Source of the DNA: Boswellia sacra
Taxonomy: Eukaryota; Streptophyta; Magnoliopsida; Sapindales; Burseraceae
Length of the DNA stretch: 64,000 nucleotides
Direction: 5' to 3'
Assembly: GCA_013180625.2 (NCBI GenBank)
Contig: SNVD02009519.1
Location: 558,001-622,000 of the forward strand
Made by a program: the position numbers and the translations under genes. Under the pieces are notes generated by a model. That model did no database searches, was not told the origin of the DNA, and worked only from the letters and a program-made list of their open reading frames with translations. Positions 11,530 to 23,727 of the stretch are shown piece after piece (the stretch's first letter is position 1; each line of letters begins with the position of its first letter).

Positions 11530-14500
11530 TTCAGGTGTCTCACAGTGTTTGGATTTAGGATAAGATCAATCTCTGTGCAACAGGATACTGTGGAAGCTGC
11601 GCTGAGTCGAGCTTTGTGAGAAACGAATGAAGGGCAGAGCACCCTTTAAAGTGTGGCGAAGGTTATTGTCAGAATTGTTGAATGCTTCCAAATATAAAAT
11701 ACATAACATTATGGGAATTTTTCTAATGGCCCAGCACTGACCCATGTCTGCATTTCTTTTTGCTTCAACTTATTTTTTGTGGTTCAGTTCTCATTGCTTT
11801 TCATATTACAAATATTAGATTGTTTATAAGAGTCCCATCTCTTCTCCTCCTTTTCTGATTCTTTCTTAATAATAAACCATTTGAAAAGTGAATTATATAT
11901 GCAATTATATACTAATCTCTCTTGTGGCGTTTCAGGTTTGTAGCCAAATTTTGTAGCCCACATCATTCGGCCTTAATTATTTGTTGGGACCAGTATTAAT
12001 CGCTTAATTTTAATCAAAGGTCATAAAATGGTTCAAAGGCCTGCAAATTAGAAGGCTGGTTGGCAATCATGACCGTGTACTCAGTACCAGCATCATTATA
12101 TGGTTTGATTATCATCTCTTAAATGATAATCAGGGGACTTTATTCGAGCTTCACAGTTTGAAGAATGATTAGTTTTTGTTGAGCTACTGTTCCCCGTACA
12201 CTCGTGCTATTTTCGATGTTTAAAATATGGATTAATCAGTTGAAAGCAATTAATTTATGGCAAAGAAAAGCTTTGAATTCTGGTAGCAGCAGATATAAAA
12301 TTGGGTACAGGCCACAGTGTATCTCACTAGAGTCAAGATATGGAAGCCCCACATCTTTGATAATATTTTCTATTTCATTAGATAATTGTTTATAACCAAG
12401 AGCATGCACATGAAAACAATTAGATAAATTCAAGCAACATCTGCAGTACTAACCAAGCCCCTCACCAGAACTTGAATTTGAAATCAGCCCACATCTCAAA
12501 ACCTGATTTTCTGCACTCTCAATGTATTATTAGTCTTGTGCTCCATCTCTGTGCTCCACAACTAATAAAAAACTGGTAAAAAGTTTCTTTTCGCTAAGTT
12601 GAATAATAAAATAAATTAATCACTTTAGACTTATCTAGTTTTACTACTTTTACTGGATTCCTGGGTCTGTTATTTTTACTTTCTTTTGTTGATTTTTTAT
12701 TGGAAAATGTCCCTTGACTGTCTCATATAGGCTGATCGATACCAATCACACGTGTCCCATTGGTCCTTTTCTGCTTTCTTTGCTCTTCATCTTTATAAGA
12801 TTCTTGCCATAGTTTTTAACTTGCATACTTTTATTTTGCTCGGTTACACTACAATGACATATGATTAGAAGTTCTGATAGGTTAATGAGTTGTTTGACTT
12901 CATTAGAAAACAACACATGATCCGACATTTCTTGGTGGGTTTAAGGGAATTGTGGATGGAATGTCTACAAAGCTCGAGACTTATTTTTGTCTTCTCTTTT
13001 GTTTAAGTTCTTCTCTTATTTCTTTTAAATCACTAGTATTCAAAAATCCAAATAGTTGCCTAAGCTGTGCTGTGCTCTGAAACAAGCATAAGAAAACACA
13101 TCAAACACTAATATTTCTTGGAACTCTATCAAATCCTTTGAGCCATATTCAAGGTTCCATCAGCTGTAAGACCATGACCCATGCTAAATGTTCAATAAGA
13201 GGATGCGCAGAATTAGACATTTTGTGATTCGATCACATTTTCAAGATGGATTACTTCGTAATAGATGAGTTTCTTTTGCCTGCATGTGCATTGTTGCATA
13301 TTAGTTCATTTATATAATGCAGAAAATATGAGTTCATGAACTTCCTGATAAGTGTTACAGATGTGGCCAAAACAAAAAGTTGGAAATCGGAAAGTAGAGA
13401 TAAATATATATTCTTCTGAACTGGAGAAAGCCTGTTAAGTCTTCCTGTTATATAATGTGAAGTACAATAATGTGCAGCATAATTTCTCGCGCTCCTTGTG
13501 CAAATTTAGATTCAGACGAATAATTTTTCTGCTATTGGCCACTAAAATCCTGTAATTTTACTGGATTCCCACCACAGAAAAGGGGTTCCTATCTTAATCA
13601 CTTTGGCTTTCTTTGAAAGATATCATGCACAACTCATCAATTATTGCAACACAATGTTCCATTAATCATCGTCAATTGAAAGTTGTGTTGTAAAAATTTC
13701 TGCTCCACTTGCAATATCCAAGGACCATCTCTGTTGTAACTATCACGTTGCAATATCTGGTTTGGTTTCTCCCGTTGAGATATTGTATTAGATTTTGCCG
13801 GGGCATAATTTCTTCAAAGAAGAGAAAGAAGTACAAGCAAATGACAGCCATACGAGTTTCAATACGATGACCCACCACCCAGAAAATCAGAATGCAAGAG
13901 TTCTTCGATTGGTTGAAGGATCAACAAGTAGAGCCTCGCTTGATCAATTTTTTGGGCAACTTTGCCGGGTAACCCACAAGCATTGACAAAAAGTAGAAAT
14001 TGCAACAACTGATAAACAGTTCCAAGCAAAACCTTTAGGTACGTCATCTCAGAAGCTGCCTTTTAAGAGATTTCCGATTGGGCGTCCCCAGCCCACTAGC
14101 TTCTGTACCCTTGTGTCGAAAGCATAGGAGGCACTGCGTAATGATGATGCCCCTTTAAAGATAAAACAAGTTCGAACTCCTACATCAGGATAACCCTTCA
14201 GCAAGTCTTAAATCCTTCCTTCAGCTTCAGTCACCAGACATTAACGAAGATTTAAACCACACATTCTGCAATTGGTTCCTTCATCTCTTTGCAAGGAAGC
14301 ATGGGGGCCCTCAATGCTCAGCTGATAATCTTCCACTTCAAAGCAAAGAAAGGTCACGTTATCATTATTAGTTCACCGCAATAGGGCAAATTGACGCAAA
14401 ATTAGCCAAAAAATTCACACCACCCAACCCAACTCCTTAAAATGGTCCACAGCAGAAAGAATGTAGAACTATGATTCAAGCAAAAGAAATGCACCGATGA

Positions 14501-14757
14501 AGCCACAACATCCAAAATCTACATCCATATAAAGACTTTCATTCATTTGTTTTATCAATCTAACATTACAACATACATGTTTGAGAATTTACAGAAGAAT
14601 GAATAAATTGACACTCCATCCAGTGTTACATAAGAGTTACAAAAAAGCCTGTGATCTAAAATGCAACTTTTGGACAGGTCAGATACACATTTTATAGCAT
14701 GTTCATGCATGCTTGGATTAGATTGTATATTAAGGATTACTAATCTGGCAGTGCGAG
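11530..14757. other. Intergenic, MAKR promoter and downstream flank of coiled-coil gene
   Basis: The left 200-500 bp contains the MAKR promoter. About 14520-14757 is probably 3' UTR of the minus-strand coiled-coil gene. No coding sequence is supported between them; ORFs are under 70 codons. Sequence around 13790-14110 is less AT-rich than its surroundings but has no recognisable frame. Confidence 0.5.
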
Positions 14758-17700
14758 CTATTTGCTTGCAGCTGAACCACCTTCAGACTTGAATTCTCTT
14801 TCAAGCTCATCAAACTCCCAGTCACCAATTTCTTCTGCTGAGTAATCCTGACCAACCTTCCCAAACTCGGACTCCAATTTTGCCAATTCTGCCTCAGGGT
14901 CTAGCACCTGCTCTGGCTTGGCAGCAGGTTTCACAGGATGCTTGCTTATCTCAGGTTTTGGAGTTGTAGTTCGCTGTGTAGCAGGATTGGAGGGACTTCC
15001 AGGTAGGTTCTCACTGGATGGAGAATCAACCTGAGCATCAGCCTTTGGAGTTGGAGGGATCTCCAAATCCAGAACTGGTCTCTCAATAGATTCAAACTCT
15101 TGTCTTAACTTTTCAATATCATCAAATAACTCTTTGACCCTTGGATCATCTTTCCTGATTAGAAAGGAAGGAGTGTTGGTTAAGTTTGCCAATTAATGGA
15201 ATATAGTGCTGCACACAACAACCATCTATATGAAAAATGATGAATAAACATAACAAGAATATCACACCTGAAATTTGTTCCCTGTTGTGAATAAAATTGT
15301 TCTTTCATGTTATCTACCACACTGAAGGTGGTTATGATCTGCAACAAGAAAGACCACATACTCATTAAATAGAAATCAGCAGATGCCTCCACAACCAGGT
15401 GCCTACACTAATTGTCAAAGAGTGGTAAAGAATTAAGCGTATCCCTATAAGTTTTTATTCAAAATCAGAAATCATCTCATCATTAAGCTAGAATCAGGAA
15501 AATTTACCAAACTCTACTTTGAGAGAAGAAGATTAAAAAGACAGAAAGAGAACCATGGACAGAAACAAAATCTAGTGATAAAGAAAAAACAGACAATAAA
15601 TCATGGGATGCCATTGAAGAATAGTGAAGGAAAAGGAAGAGGGCGCATTACGTTTGATATCCTATATAACAAATCATAACATGATAAATAAAGCAAACTC
15701 TTGTCAGTGCATAGGAACTTGGGGACTGAAATGAGCATATTTGTACCTCGGCTTCATAGTCTAGATATTCCTTCTCAAGATGTTTCCTAGGGTTCAGTTC
15801 TTTATCCTCATTTTCCACATTAGATGTTACCTCTGACCTGTCTCAACAGGTGAAAAAAAATTAAAGAACTGAATAATATTAGGTGAGAAACTTTCAGTGA
15901 AAAACATAATGCATTACCCTTCTTTCAGATTCTTTAGGTTCTCCACAAATTTCCCAATACGGGCAATTGAAGGCCCCAACTCTTTCTGCATAATAAAACA
16001 AGGTTACATCCCAAAGTAGGAACATGTGTGTGAGAGAAAGAGAGAGAAATTTTTTCAAAACCTTAGCTGCAGTTTCAGGATAATCATTTATTGCAAATAA
16101 TACGACCAATACCTTGTAAGCAGAGAGGAGAGAAATTGCCAAGTTCAGAAAATAGTCCTCATGCTTGTCCAACTCATCTCTTGAAAAGCAAACAAACAAT
16201 AAATTTTAAGCAAAGGCATTCCAAGTAGTCAAGTATGGGAGGCAAGAAAGAATAAAATTTCATCCTCTTAAGTTGAAATTTTAAGAAAACATGTCCAAAC
16301 AAGGGTGCTAACCAACAAATAATAATAACAATAACAGCCACAGGCAACCCAAAGTACATACTTGACCTCCTTATCCTTAATTTCAGCATAAGAGCATTGG
16401 AGGACCCAAGTATCTTCCAAAAAATTAATCCACGTATTGAGAACCTCTGCTTCTATCCTACATGCAGCAATGGATTTCAAGAGCTCGTCTTCCTACAACG
16501 TACAAAACAATTGGAAAATAAAAATAAAAAGATAGTTCAGACATTTCAATGATGAGAGGGGCCACAAAATTTATGGTTAATCTCTAAAAATTCTGAAAGA
16601 CATCAGAAGACAAGTATTCAACCTTTGTTTTCAAGTGTGCAACAATCTGATTGTTAGCTTCATCAAATTGTTCCCTCTCTTCCTGGGCATTGCGAAGGCG
16701 TGCTTGAGCAGCAGCCAAGGAGATATTAACCTACACCATATATTCAGTCTTGACTGTTAACAACCAGTGCCACTAATGGAGGCAACTATCATGAAGGCCC
16801 ATAAAATACATAGATATAGTGACCACTCCCTAGGTATAATTTCAAACATATTGGAAGTAAAATGGCAAGGCTTCATAAAATTATTATATTTACAATATGG
16901 CAAAAAGAAAGAGAAACAGAAGACGGCACTGTATTTGTATTTTACGAAAATTAAAAAAATAAAAAGTAAAAAAGGGCATAACAAAGAAAGACCTTTTTCA
17001 ATTCAGCTTCCAGATGGTCTCTTTGTTTTTCAAGTTCAGAAATCTCAGCTGCTAATTCCTGGAAATGAAACATTAAAACAAAAACTCAACTTCCATTGTG
17101 AATTCTAATTCATGTACCACATTATTTTAACATAGAAAGGTCAGAAATAACAAGAACCATAATGAATCAATACAGGATATCAATAAATCCTTTACTGTGA
17201 ATCCTTTACATAAAGAGCAACTAATTTGTATATGATAATGCAGTTCCATTAAGCATGAAACAGATCAATAAGTAATAAATTAGACAGAGAAGTAGAGTAC
17301 AATGAAATTTTCAGATATGTATCCTGAGCCATAACAGTTCTCCAGCAATTCACATAAGCAGCTAAAGCACGGTGAAACTGACCATTCAAATGAGAAAAGA
17401 AGCTCCACAGGCATTTGATGAGGAACGGGGTTCCTCAAGTTAACAGAAAGGAAGGGAGATACAGACAGAGGAAATGGGAGAATCAATAGAAGAAATTTAG
17501 GGAGATATAGAGTGAAATTTAGGAAGAAGACAATTTTTTTACTAAAAGATCAAAAACCAATAACAATCAAATCTGAGAAATAACATAACTAAGGGTTCCT
17601 ATTTATAGGACCTTAAAGTCTAGTTCTACTAAGAAATAAAATCCCATTAAGAAATAAAATCATAATCCTAGTTTAACTAGAAAATACCAGAATTAAATCC

Positions 17701-20700
17701 TAAATAAAATAGTAAGCTATTAATTAGGAAAATAACTCAAATTAAGATTACTCCCAATTTAGGAAGTCAAAATCCCTAATAGTAGTCAAAATCCCTAATT
17801 TATTAAAATCCCTAAAATCAAAATTAAAGTCCCTAATTTATAATCTAATACGTCCTACATCAATTCTCTCCCTCTTGAAAGAACTCGACTCCTGGCGAGT
17901 TGTCAAGGAGAAAATTGTCAATACACAAGAAAACGCCACGTCTTGCCTTGCACGATCATTGGAAAGTCATTAATCCACATCTTCGCTTTATGACGATCCA
18001 ATAGTGAAAGCACATATAATGAAAAATTATTGATGCTTTAGCAGCCTTCAATATTGGTAGAGAAACAATAATCCTCATGGAAGATTTTACTGTTGACCTA
18101 ATATAAGACTTCACCATTGACCCAATAATGGGAGTAGAAGAACCCAAATATGAATCACAACATATGAAATCAACTTCTTGAATGATTTCATGAGATTCTT
18201 CTTCACATATGGATTCAACTTCACATGTAGGCTCTATATCATTCTTCAAATTCATTTCGCCCTTGGCTTCAATAGGACTGTTAGATTCATGCTCATCTGC
18301 AAGATCAATATCACTTGCTTCATCATCTCCACTAAAATCATGACACTCAACCTCATGGTTCTTAGGAGTTGCAACCAAAATCCCTTGATTCTTATATTTA
18401 GTAGATGACTCTAAACTAGGATCTTGCTTTGTGAGAACAGAAGCTTGTAAGGCTTTTAAAGCTGTTAATAATTCTGCCATTTTATTTTCAAGCCTAATGT
18501 TCGTCCTATTTTCGGAGGCTTGTATCATTAAGAGTATCGAAGTTTGTAATGAAGGACAGATTGTAGATATCAACAAGAAGAGTATGATGGTGGTCGTAGT
18601 AAACAGTAACTCCGGTGAACAGTATCCGCGGTAAACAGTAACTCTCGTAAACAGTAAACCGATGAATCCGGTGAACAGTGCTCACGTGAACAGTAACTTT
18701 TTGTTTTGTTTTGTTTTTTTTTTTTTTTTAAGGGATGGTGGAAGATGAAATTGGGGTAAAGTAAGTTGATGATGGTGGGAGATTTAGGGTTTATAGGTTG
18801 AACAAAAATCTAAAGGATAAATAGTACAAGAGGGGAACAAAACCACGCTCTGATACCAATTGATGAGCAACGGGGTTCCTCAAGTTAACAGAAAGGGAGG
18901 GAGATATAGACAGAGGAAATGGGAGAAACAATAGAAGAAATTTAGAGAGAAATAGAGTGAAATTTAGGGGGAAGACAATCTTTTTACTAAAAGATCAAAA
19001 ACCAATAACAATCAAATCTGAGAAATAACATAACTAAAGATTCCTATTTATAAGACCTTAAAGTCTAGTTCTACTAAGAAATAAAATCCCATTAAGAAAT
19101 AGAATCATAATCCTAGTTTAACTAGAAAATACCAAAATTAAATCCTAAATAAAATAGTAAACTATTAATTAGGAAAATAACTCAAATTAGGATTACTCCC
19201 AATTTAGGAAGTCAAAATCACTAATAGTAATCAAAATCCATAATTTATTAAAATCCCTAAAATCAAAATTAAAGTCCCTAATTTATAATCTAATACGTCC
19301 TACATCACATAAAGAATAGCAGCTATCAGAAATGAACACCCTTAATTTCAGTAGTACAAAGCATGCAATATTTTATAGAAATGAACACAAGCTATCTTCC
19401 AAAGATAAATCTTGTCACCATATATTTTTTACATTTTAACCTAATGTTTCCAACAGTTCCAGAGAAGAAAATATCAAAAGAAGCATCATTGAAGGACATT
19501 ACCTTTTCCTTTTCACCAGCTTCACCTGCCTTGACCACACGAACTTTTAGTGCCTCCTCTTTTTGTGATCTGCCAACCATAATGTATATGATGAATCATA
19601 TAAGGGACAGTAGGTGGCAGGCTATGCATTTGCTAATTACTTCCAACACATTTCCTTAAAATTCAATCAAAATCACTTCACACGCAAGATAATTAGGTAA
19701 AAACTGGAAGTCATTGATGTCTCATCCAAAATTAAACACAAAAAGATACCTGTGATCTGAAACACGCTTCTCAGCTTTCATGGTGGAGTTAGCAAGAGAT
19801 TCTGATAACACCTTTAGCTTATCCACCTGCCCACATGAACAAGATGATATTACCCACACGTCTTTGTAAACAAATCCTAGACAAAGATAACATGGCATAG
19901 TAAAAATGCTCCAGACAAACATGTGAAAGTAAAATGAGAGCAGACACGCTCATTCAAACACAACTAATGAACAATGAAAAAGCAAGAATAAGCCCACCTT
20001 TTGAGTATGCATCTCAGGGGAGTCTCCATTGTTCAAATTTTTCTTTTTTAGCAAAAGCCTTTCCAATCTGGTACAGACTCGAATTTTTGCCAGTGCTTCT
20101 TTCAGTGCCTATTACAAAGACAGAGTGGTCAATCAAAGTTTATGGTTCTCACCTGTGAGAAGTCATCATATATGCTAAAAAAAACACACCCATGTCAACA
20201 GCAAATACACCAAACTTGACTCCAGTAATCTGAGTCTCAAAAATAAATTAAAACTTAGAGATGATTTTAACTAAACGGATCGATACTTGTATCTTCAATG
20301 CAAAGCATTAAATATATTACACCGTATTGACCTAAATGATAAGTAGGTTCAATGGAGATCAAGTATATTCACCAATCTAACCGCACAACCTGGATAAGAA
20401 CAATGACATGTAGAACAATACATTATAGAAAAGTAAATCCATTAAGATTCAAAAAGGAAGCCAGAATGGATGTATCATCATGTACCCGCAACGACAAAAA
20501 TTCAATGTTTATCAAGCTCAACTAACTTTTTATTGCAAGTAGTGATCATAGAAGCTCACTAATCACTGCTGCAGGAGAAATATTTTCTTTTACTTCCTCA
20601 AGAAACCAAATTACAGATTTTTTGGATACCCAAAAACACTCAATGCAGTGTTTCTGCTTTCCATATCATATAATATTGAGATCCCAAAGCATCGAAGACG

Positions 20701-23700
20701 TTAATGAGATTAAGGAATCTAATATTGATGCAAAAAGAGACCTAACTGGTTATTAGAATAACTAAGCTCACCTCTATGCTTGCTACAGCTGTTTCTTTAG
20801 ATGCTTGCTCAACCTCAGTTGAAAGCTTTCGTGAAGCATTCATTCCGTCAAGTTTTCTCTTTAGTTCAGATGCTTCGGCATCGATTCTGAGACCATAAGC
20901 AGATCAACAGAGGTAAGAAAGAGCTGCAGACCTACCAAAACATTAAAATAAAATGTAAAAAAGAAGCTCTCCATTTCTTAACCACCTGACAACATCAGCA
21001 TTAATTTTCAACCCTGTAATGGCACCTTGTGCAAATTGAAGCAATTCCTCTCGCTTCACCTATATATGTACCACCAAAGAAGACGAGATAAAACCAGAAT
21101 CTTCAGTGCTAAGCCAAAGAAGAGAAAAGAATATATGTGCACAGGTTCGGTAAGGCAGCCAATGATTAAAATTTTGTGGAAGGTCCACCAGGCCTTGTAG
21201 ATAACCTAATAAATGTCTTTGCAGTGGAATTTTGGGCCAGAAATTTAGTTTTAGTGCAAGAACAGCAATCCAGAAGTTTTTAAGAAATCCAGTTGAAGTT
21301 CAGAAATGATGTACTGGGTTTTCATCATATAATAATCACAAATCTACTTTCTAAGCAAATGAATGAATTTCCCATGCTCTGAACAATTGTAAAGTAATAA
21401 AGGTGAGGTCATTGTTTCTCATGGCTTTACCAATACTTCATCTTGGTAGCTTGAGAGAGCTGTAGCTAAATCCTGTATACTGCTCGTTATTGCATCATGA
21501 ACTTCTTTTCCTCCAGTAAGACAAAACCTGTAAGGTATAATTAGTGATTTATACAGACTCCAATTATTGTTGCTCATAATTTGCTTCATATATACCTCCT
21601 GTCCAGCAAGATTCAAATAAACATAAAAACAAAACATAACTATTGACACTACATCTTCCTAAAACAGACTAAAAACAAATCCTATACCAAATGTTTTGAA
21701 ACTTTTGGTATCACTGATTAACAAGGCAAATTTTCAATTTCATTCAAGTAAACACACGGTGTGTTCCAGGTTGCATCAGAAAATAACTATTACCATGATA
21801 ATCAGTACACTCACCCAAACATCTCCAAAAGCAAAGAAATTTCTTCATCAGTTGGTGCTTCAAGAATCTGAATCATTAAAAAAAGTTAACCTGTGGTTAG
21901 CCTACATAATCAACAAGCACAGTATGTAGTAGAAGTCAATTTAGGGCTACATTAATGTCCAAAGTTGCATAATCAATCTGATCAAGGTAAGCATAAATGC
22001 CCATCCACTTGATATTATATATCATGGTCACCATAGAATTATAAGCACAAATTATAGGATAATATGAATTTGTTCAAATAAGATTATCTAGATTAACTTC
22101 AACTAACATGGTGCAGCATATAAATGTCAATCTGTACAAAAGATCCAGATAACTTTTAGCATACCATGGAGATTGTTATGCCCTCCAGAGCCTGACTTTG
22201 AAGAAAAACATCACGGAAGTTCAATGGCTCACCTCCAACGTCAGAGTCGTAATACAGAACCTGCTCATAATAACAAAAACATCGGAGACGAGAAACTTAC
22301 TTGGGAAAACGCCAGTTTTCTCTTTTTTAACTGATAAATTTAATTTCGACTTAAATCTAATTACAGAAGTAGTTTCAGGGTCAAAGTTACGATAGTCAAA
22401 GAAGCACCCAAGTCCAATAATGCATCGATGAGGTTAAATAAAATGAGACATTACCTAAACCATCCACCTGTACCCATAGAAAAATTGCTTTGCCAAAATG
22501 ATAATTAGGCGTATGGACTATTGATATTGGTATGCCAACAAATTTGATTGCAGAATCTCAAATCAGCTAGAGCTTGGGACACATAAAGGAAATGTAGGGT
22601 GTCTGTATTTTCAATCAATGAAACAACTCCGTATAAGAACTCTCAATCCACAAAAAAAATAAGTTCCTCCAGTATTAGAAAGGAACGACGCAATCAACCG
22701 TGGTGCCTTCTATTTCTCACATTTACAATCACTAGATACAAGATAGTGGCAGGAACACAACCAGTAGTTCTTAATTTACCATAGTACCCTTCAACTCACA
22801 AGAAAAAATGGAAAAGGAGGGGGGAAAAATAGAGGAATACTAGCCATATAAATGCACAAAATAATAAAGGGAGATAAAAAGATAATGCAAAAAGGTACCG
22901 ACTGGTAACAAATTCCATTGTTTACTAAAGTCATACAGAAAATTTAAACTGGCGGTACTTAGGATAGATTAACCTCACCATAGAAGGTTTTCTCGGACTT
23001 TCCTTTCCTTCCTCAGAAGCTTGAGTCTCATGTGTCTTCTCTTTACCCTCAGATACAGAGCTTGATAATTTCTCAACTTCTCTAAGCACAACCAACCATC
23101 TTTTCAACAACAATACCCTTTCTTGGCCTCTACATGAGACTGCCGCTTCCTCCAACCTTCTAATGGTGTGCTTTACACTTCTGAAATTCCGCGCCCCCTT
23201 CATTAGCATAAAGCTTAAGCAAGTTACACCACATTATAGACTTAAGAACTTAAAAATTCCTAAAATTTAAGATTGATTTGAAACAGAGGAAAATTTACTA
23301 GGATACTCTTTGAGATTTCTTCAACGACAATTATATTCTTCTGATACAATAGGATTATCATAGGCGAAAGCAGCTCGATAATATCTCAACTAAATTATTT
23401 GACCAAAAATTAAAACAATAAAAAAAAAAACCACGTGCAAAACATTTAAGCAATTCCAGCCAGCTCAATCTTCATATAAAGATCAAATGAATTGACAGTT
23501 GCAAGAGATAAGTAAGAAAACCCTAAAAATATACTCAAATGAAAGTGGAACAAGGAGATGGCAAAAGACGACATTACAATGCGATCTTGCAAGATTTTGG
23601 CTCCTTCAGCGACGGCTTGGCCGGCTTGTTGAACGACGGAGTCGGCGTAGTTCCTGACGCGCAGCGTCAGATTGTTCTTGTTCCCTACCTCCACAGCTTT

Positions 23701-23727
23701 ATTCACCACATTCCTCAACCACGACAT
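14758..23727 (-). CDS. Conserved plant coiled-coil protein, function unknown
   Basis: Eighteen exons, in transcription order: 23727-23578, 23197-22979, 22260-22165, 21867-21815, 21527-21431, 21059-20986, 20886-20772, 20108-19998, 19826-19750, 19569-19503, 17058-16993, 16730-16623, 16492-16362, 16179-16113, 15985-15918, 15837-15747, 15338-15268 and 15154-14758. All are GT-AG and join in frame to 685 residues. The N-terminus ([17 protein letters not shown]) is followed by an alanine/glutamine-rich helix. Residues about 215-480 are rich in E, K, L and A with heptad-like spacing, typical of a long coiled coil. The C-terminus is Pro/Thr-rich and then acidic, ending near [10 protein letters not shown]. 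No enzymatic motif is visible. I recognise it as a conserved single-family plant protein but cannot name it; tethering or scaffolding would be a guess from shape. Intron 10 (17059-19502) has been enlarged by an LTR retrotransposon in the same orientation. Confidence 0.85.
17416..17862 (-). repeat. 3' LTR of the retrotransposon
   Basis: 447-bp direct copy of the right-hand LTR. On the minus strand it is preceded immediately by the polypurine tract at 17863-17877. Confidence 0.93.
17863..17877 (-). other. Polypurine tract
   Basis: CAAGAGGGAGAGAAT on the minus strand directly abuts the 3' LTR. It is positioned as the plus-strand cDNA primer of an LTR retrotransposon. Confidence 0.8.
17956..18528 (-). 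CDS. Orphan acidic ORF inside the LTR element
   Basis: Open for 190 codons from the ATG at 18528; the frame extends a further 16 codons upstream without an ATG. The N-terminal third ([15 protein letters not shown] region) looks helical. The middle is strongly acidic, rich in Glu and Asp with several Cys. The C-terminal part is basic and hydrophobic. No Gag zinc knuckle, protease or polymerase motif is present. It could be a degenerate gag N-terminus, an element-specific protein, or a chance ORF in a decaying interior. The frame has stayed open although the LTRs have diverged by about 4%, but one copy does not prove selection. Confidence 0.4.
   Translation of the reverse strand: MIQASENRTNIRLENKMAELLTALKALQASVLTKQDPSLESSTKYKNQGILVATPKNHEVECHDFSGDDEASDIDLADEHESNSPIEAKGEMNLKNDIEPTCEVESICEEESHEIIQEVDFICCDSYLGSSTPIIGSMVKSYIRSTVKSSMRIIVSLPILKAAKASIIFHYMCFHYWIVIKRRCGLMTFQ
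18598..18697 (-). repeat. Six imperfect ACTGTT(C/T)AC repeats in the element leader
   Basis: Within about 100 bp, GTAAACAGT or GTGAACAGT occurs six times on the plus strand (near 18599, 18614, 18631, 18647, 18670 and 18685), spaced irregularly at 14-23 bp. On the element's own strand they read ACTGTTTAC or ACTGTTCAC. They lie between the primer-binding site and the ORF. Confidence 0.85.
18847..18858 (-). other. Primer-binding site (initiator tRNA-Met)
   Basis: Reads TGGTATCAGAGC on the minus strand, the standard complement of the 3' end of plant initiator tRNA-Met, two bases inside the 5' LTR. It would prime minus-strand cDNA synthesis and fixes the element's orientation. Confidence 0.93.
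18861..19307 (-). repeat. 5' LTR of the retrotransposon
   Basis: 447 bp, with TGATGTAGGACG at its 5' end and CATCA at its 3' end on the minus strand, followed after two bases by the primer-binding site. It is the same length as the other LTR with no indels seen by eye; about 19 substitutions separate them. Confidence 0.93.

Larger units (their letters stand above)
17416..19307 (-). mobile_element. Non-autonomous LTR retrotransposon in intron 10 of the coiled-coil gene
   Basis: Two direct LTRs of 447 bp each (17416-17862 and 18861-19307) bracket a 998-bp interior. Both LTRs have TGATG...CATCA ends. Next to the right LTR is a primer-binding site matching initiator tRNA-Met (TGGTATCAGAGC on the minus strand), and next to the left LTR is a purine tract, so the element reads on the minus strand, like the host gene. 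I counted about 19 differences between the LTRs (near 96% identity), implying insertion a few million years ago under usual plant substitution rates. There is no protease, reverse transcriptase, RNase H or integrase. A clear 5-bp target duplication is not visible: the left flank is GCATT and the right flank CATAA. The sequence before the purine tract (GAGTTCTTTCAAGAGGGAGA) resembles the pol 3' end of plant Ty3/gypsy elements, so a gypsy-derived parasite is my inference. Confidence 0.93.

Noticed and set aside
13672..14047. Small ORFs in less AT-rich sequence left of the coiled-coil gene
   Set aside because: Considered as a retroelement relic or missed exon, but no frame shows a recognisable family motif.
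16767..17108. 113-codon plus-strand ORF
   Set aside because: It spans an intron and runs antisense through exon 11 of the coiled-coil gene; Lys/Ile-rich with no domain.
17411..19312. Target-site duplication of the LTR element
   Set aside because: Flanks GCATT and CATAA share only CAT; not enough to call a duplication.
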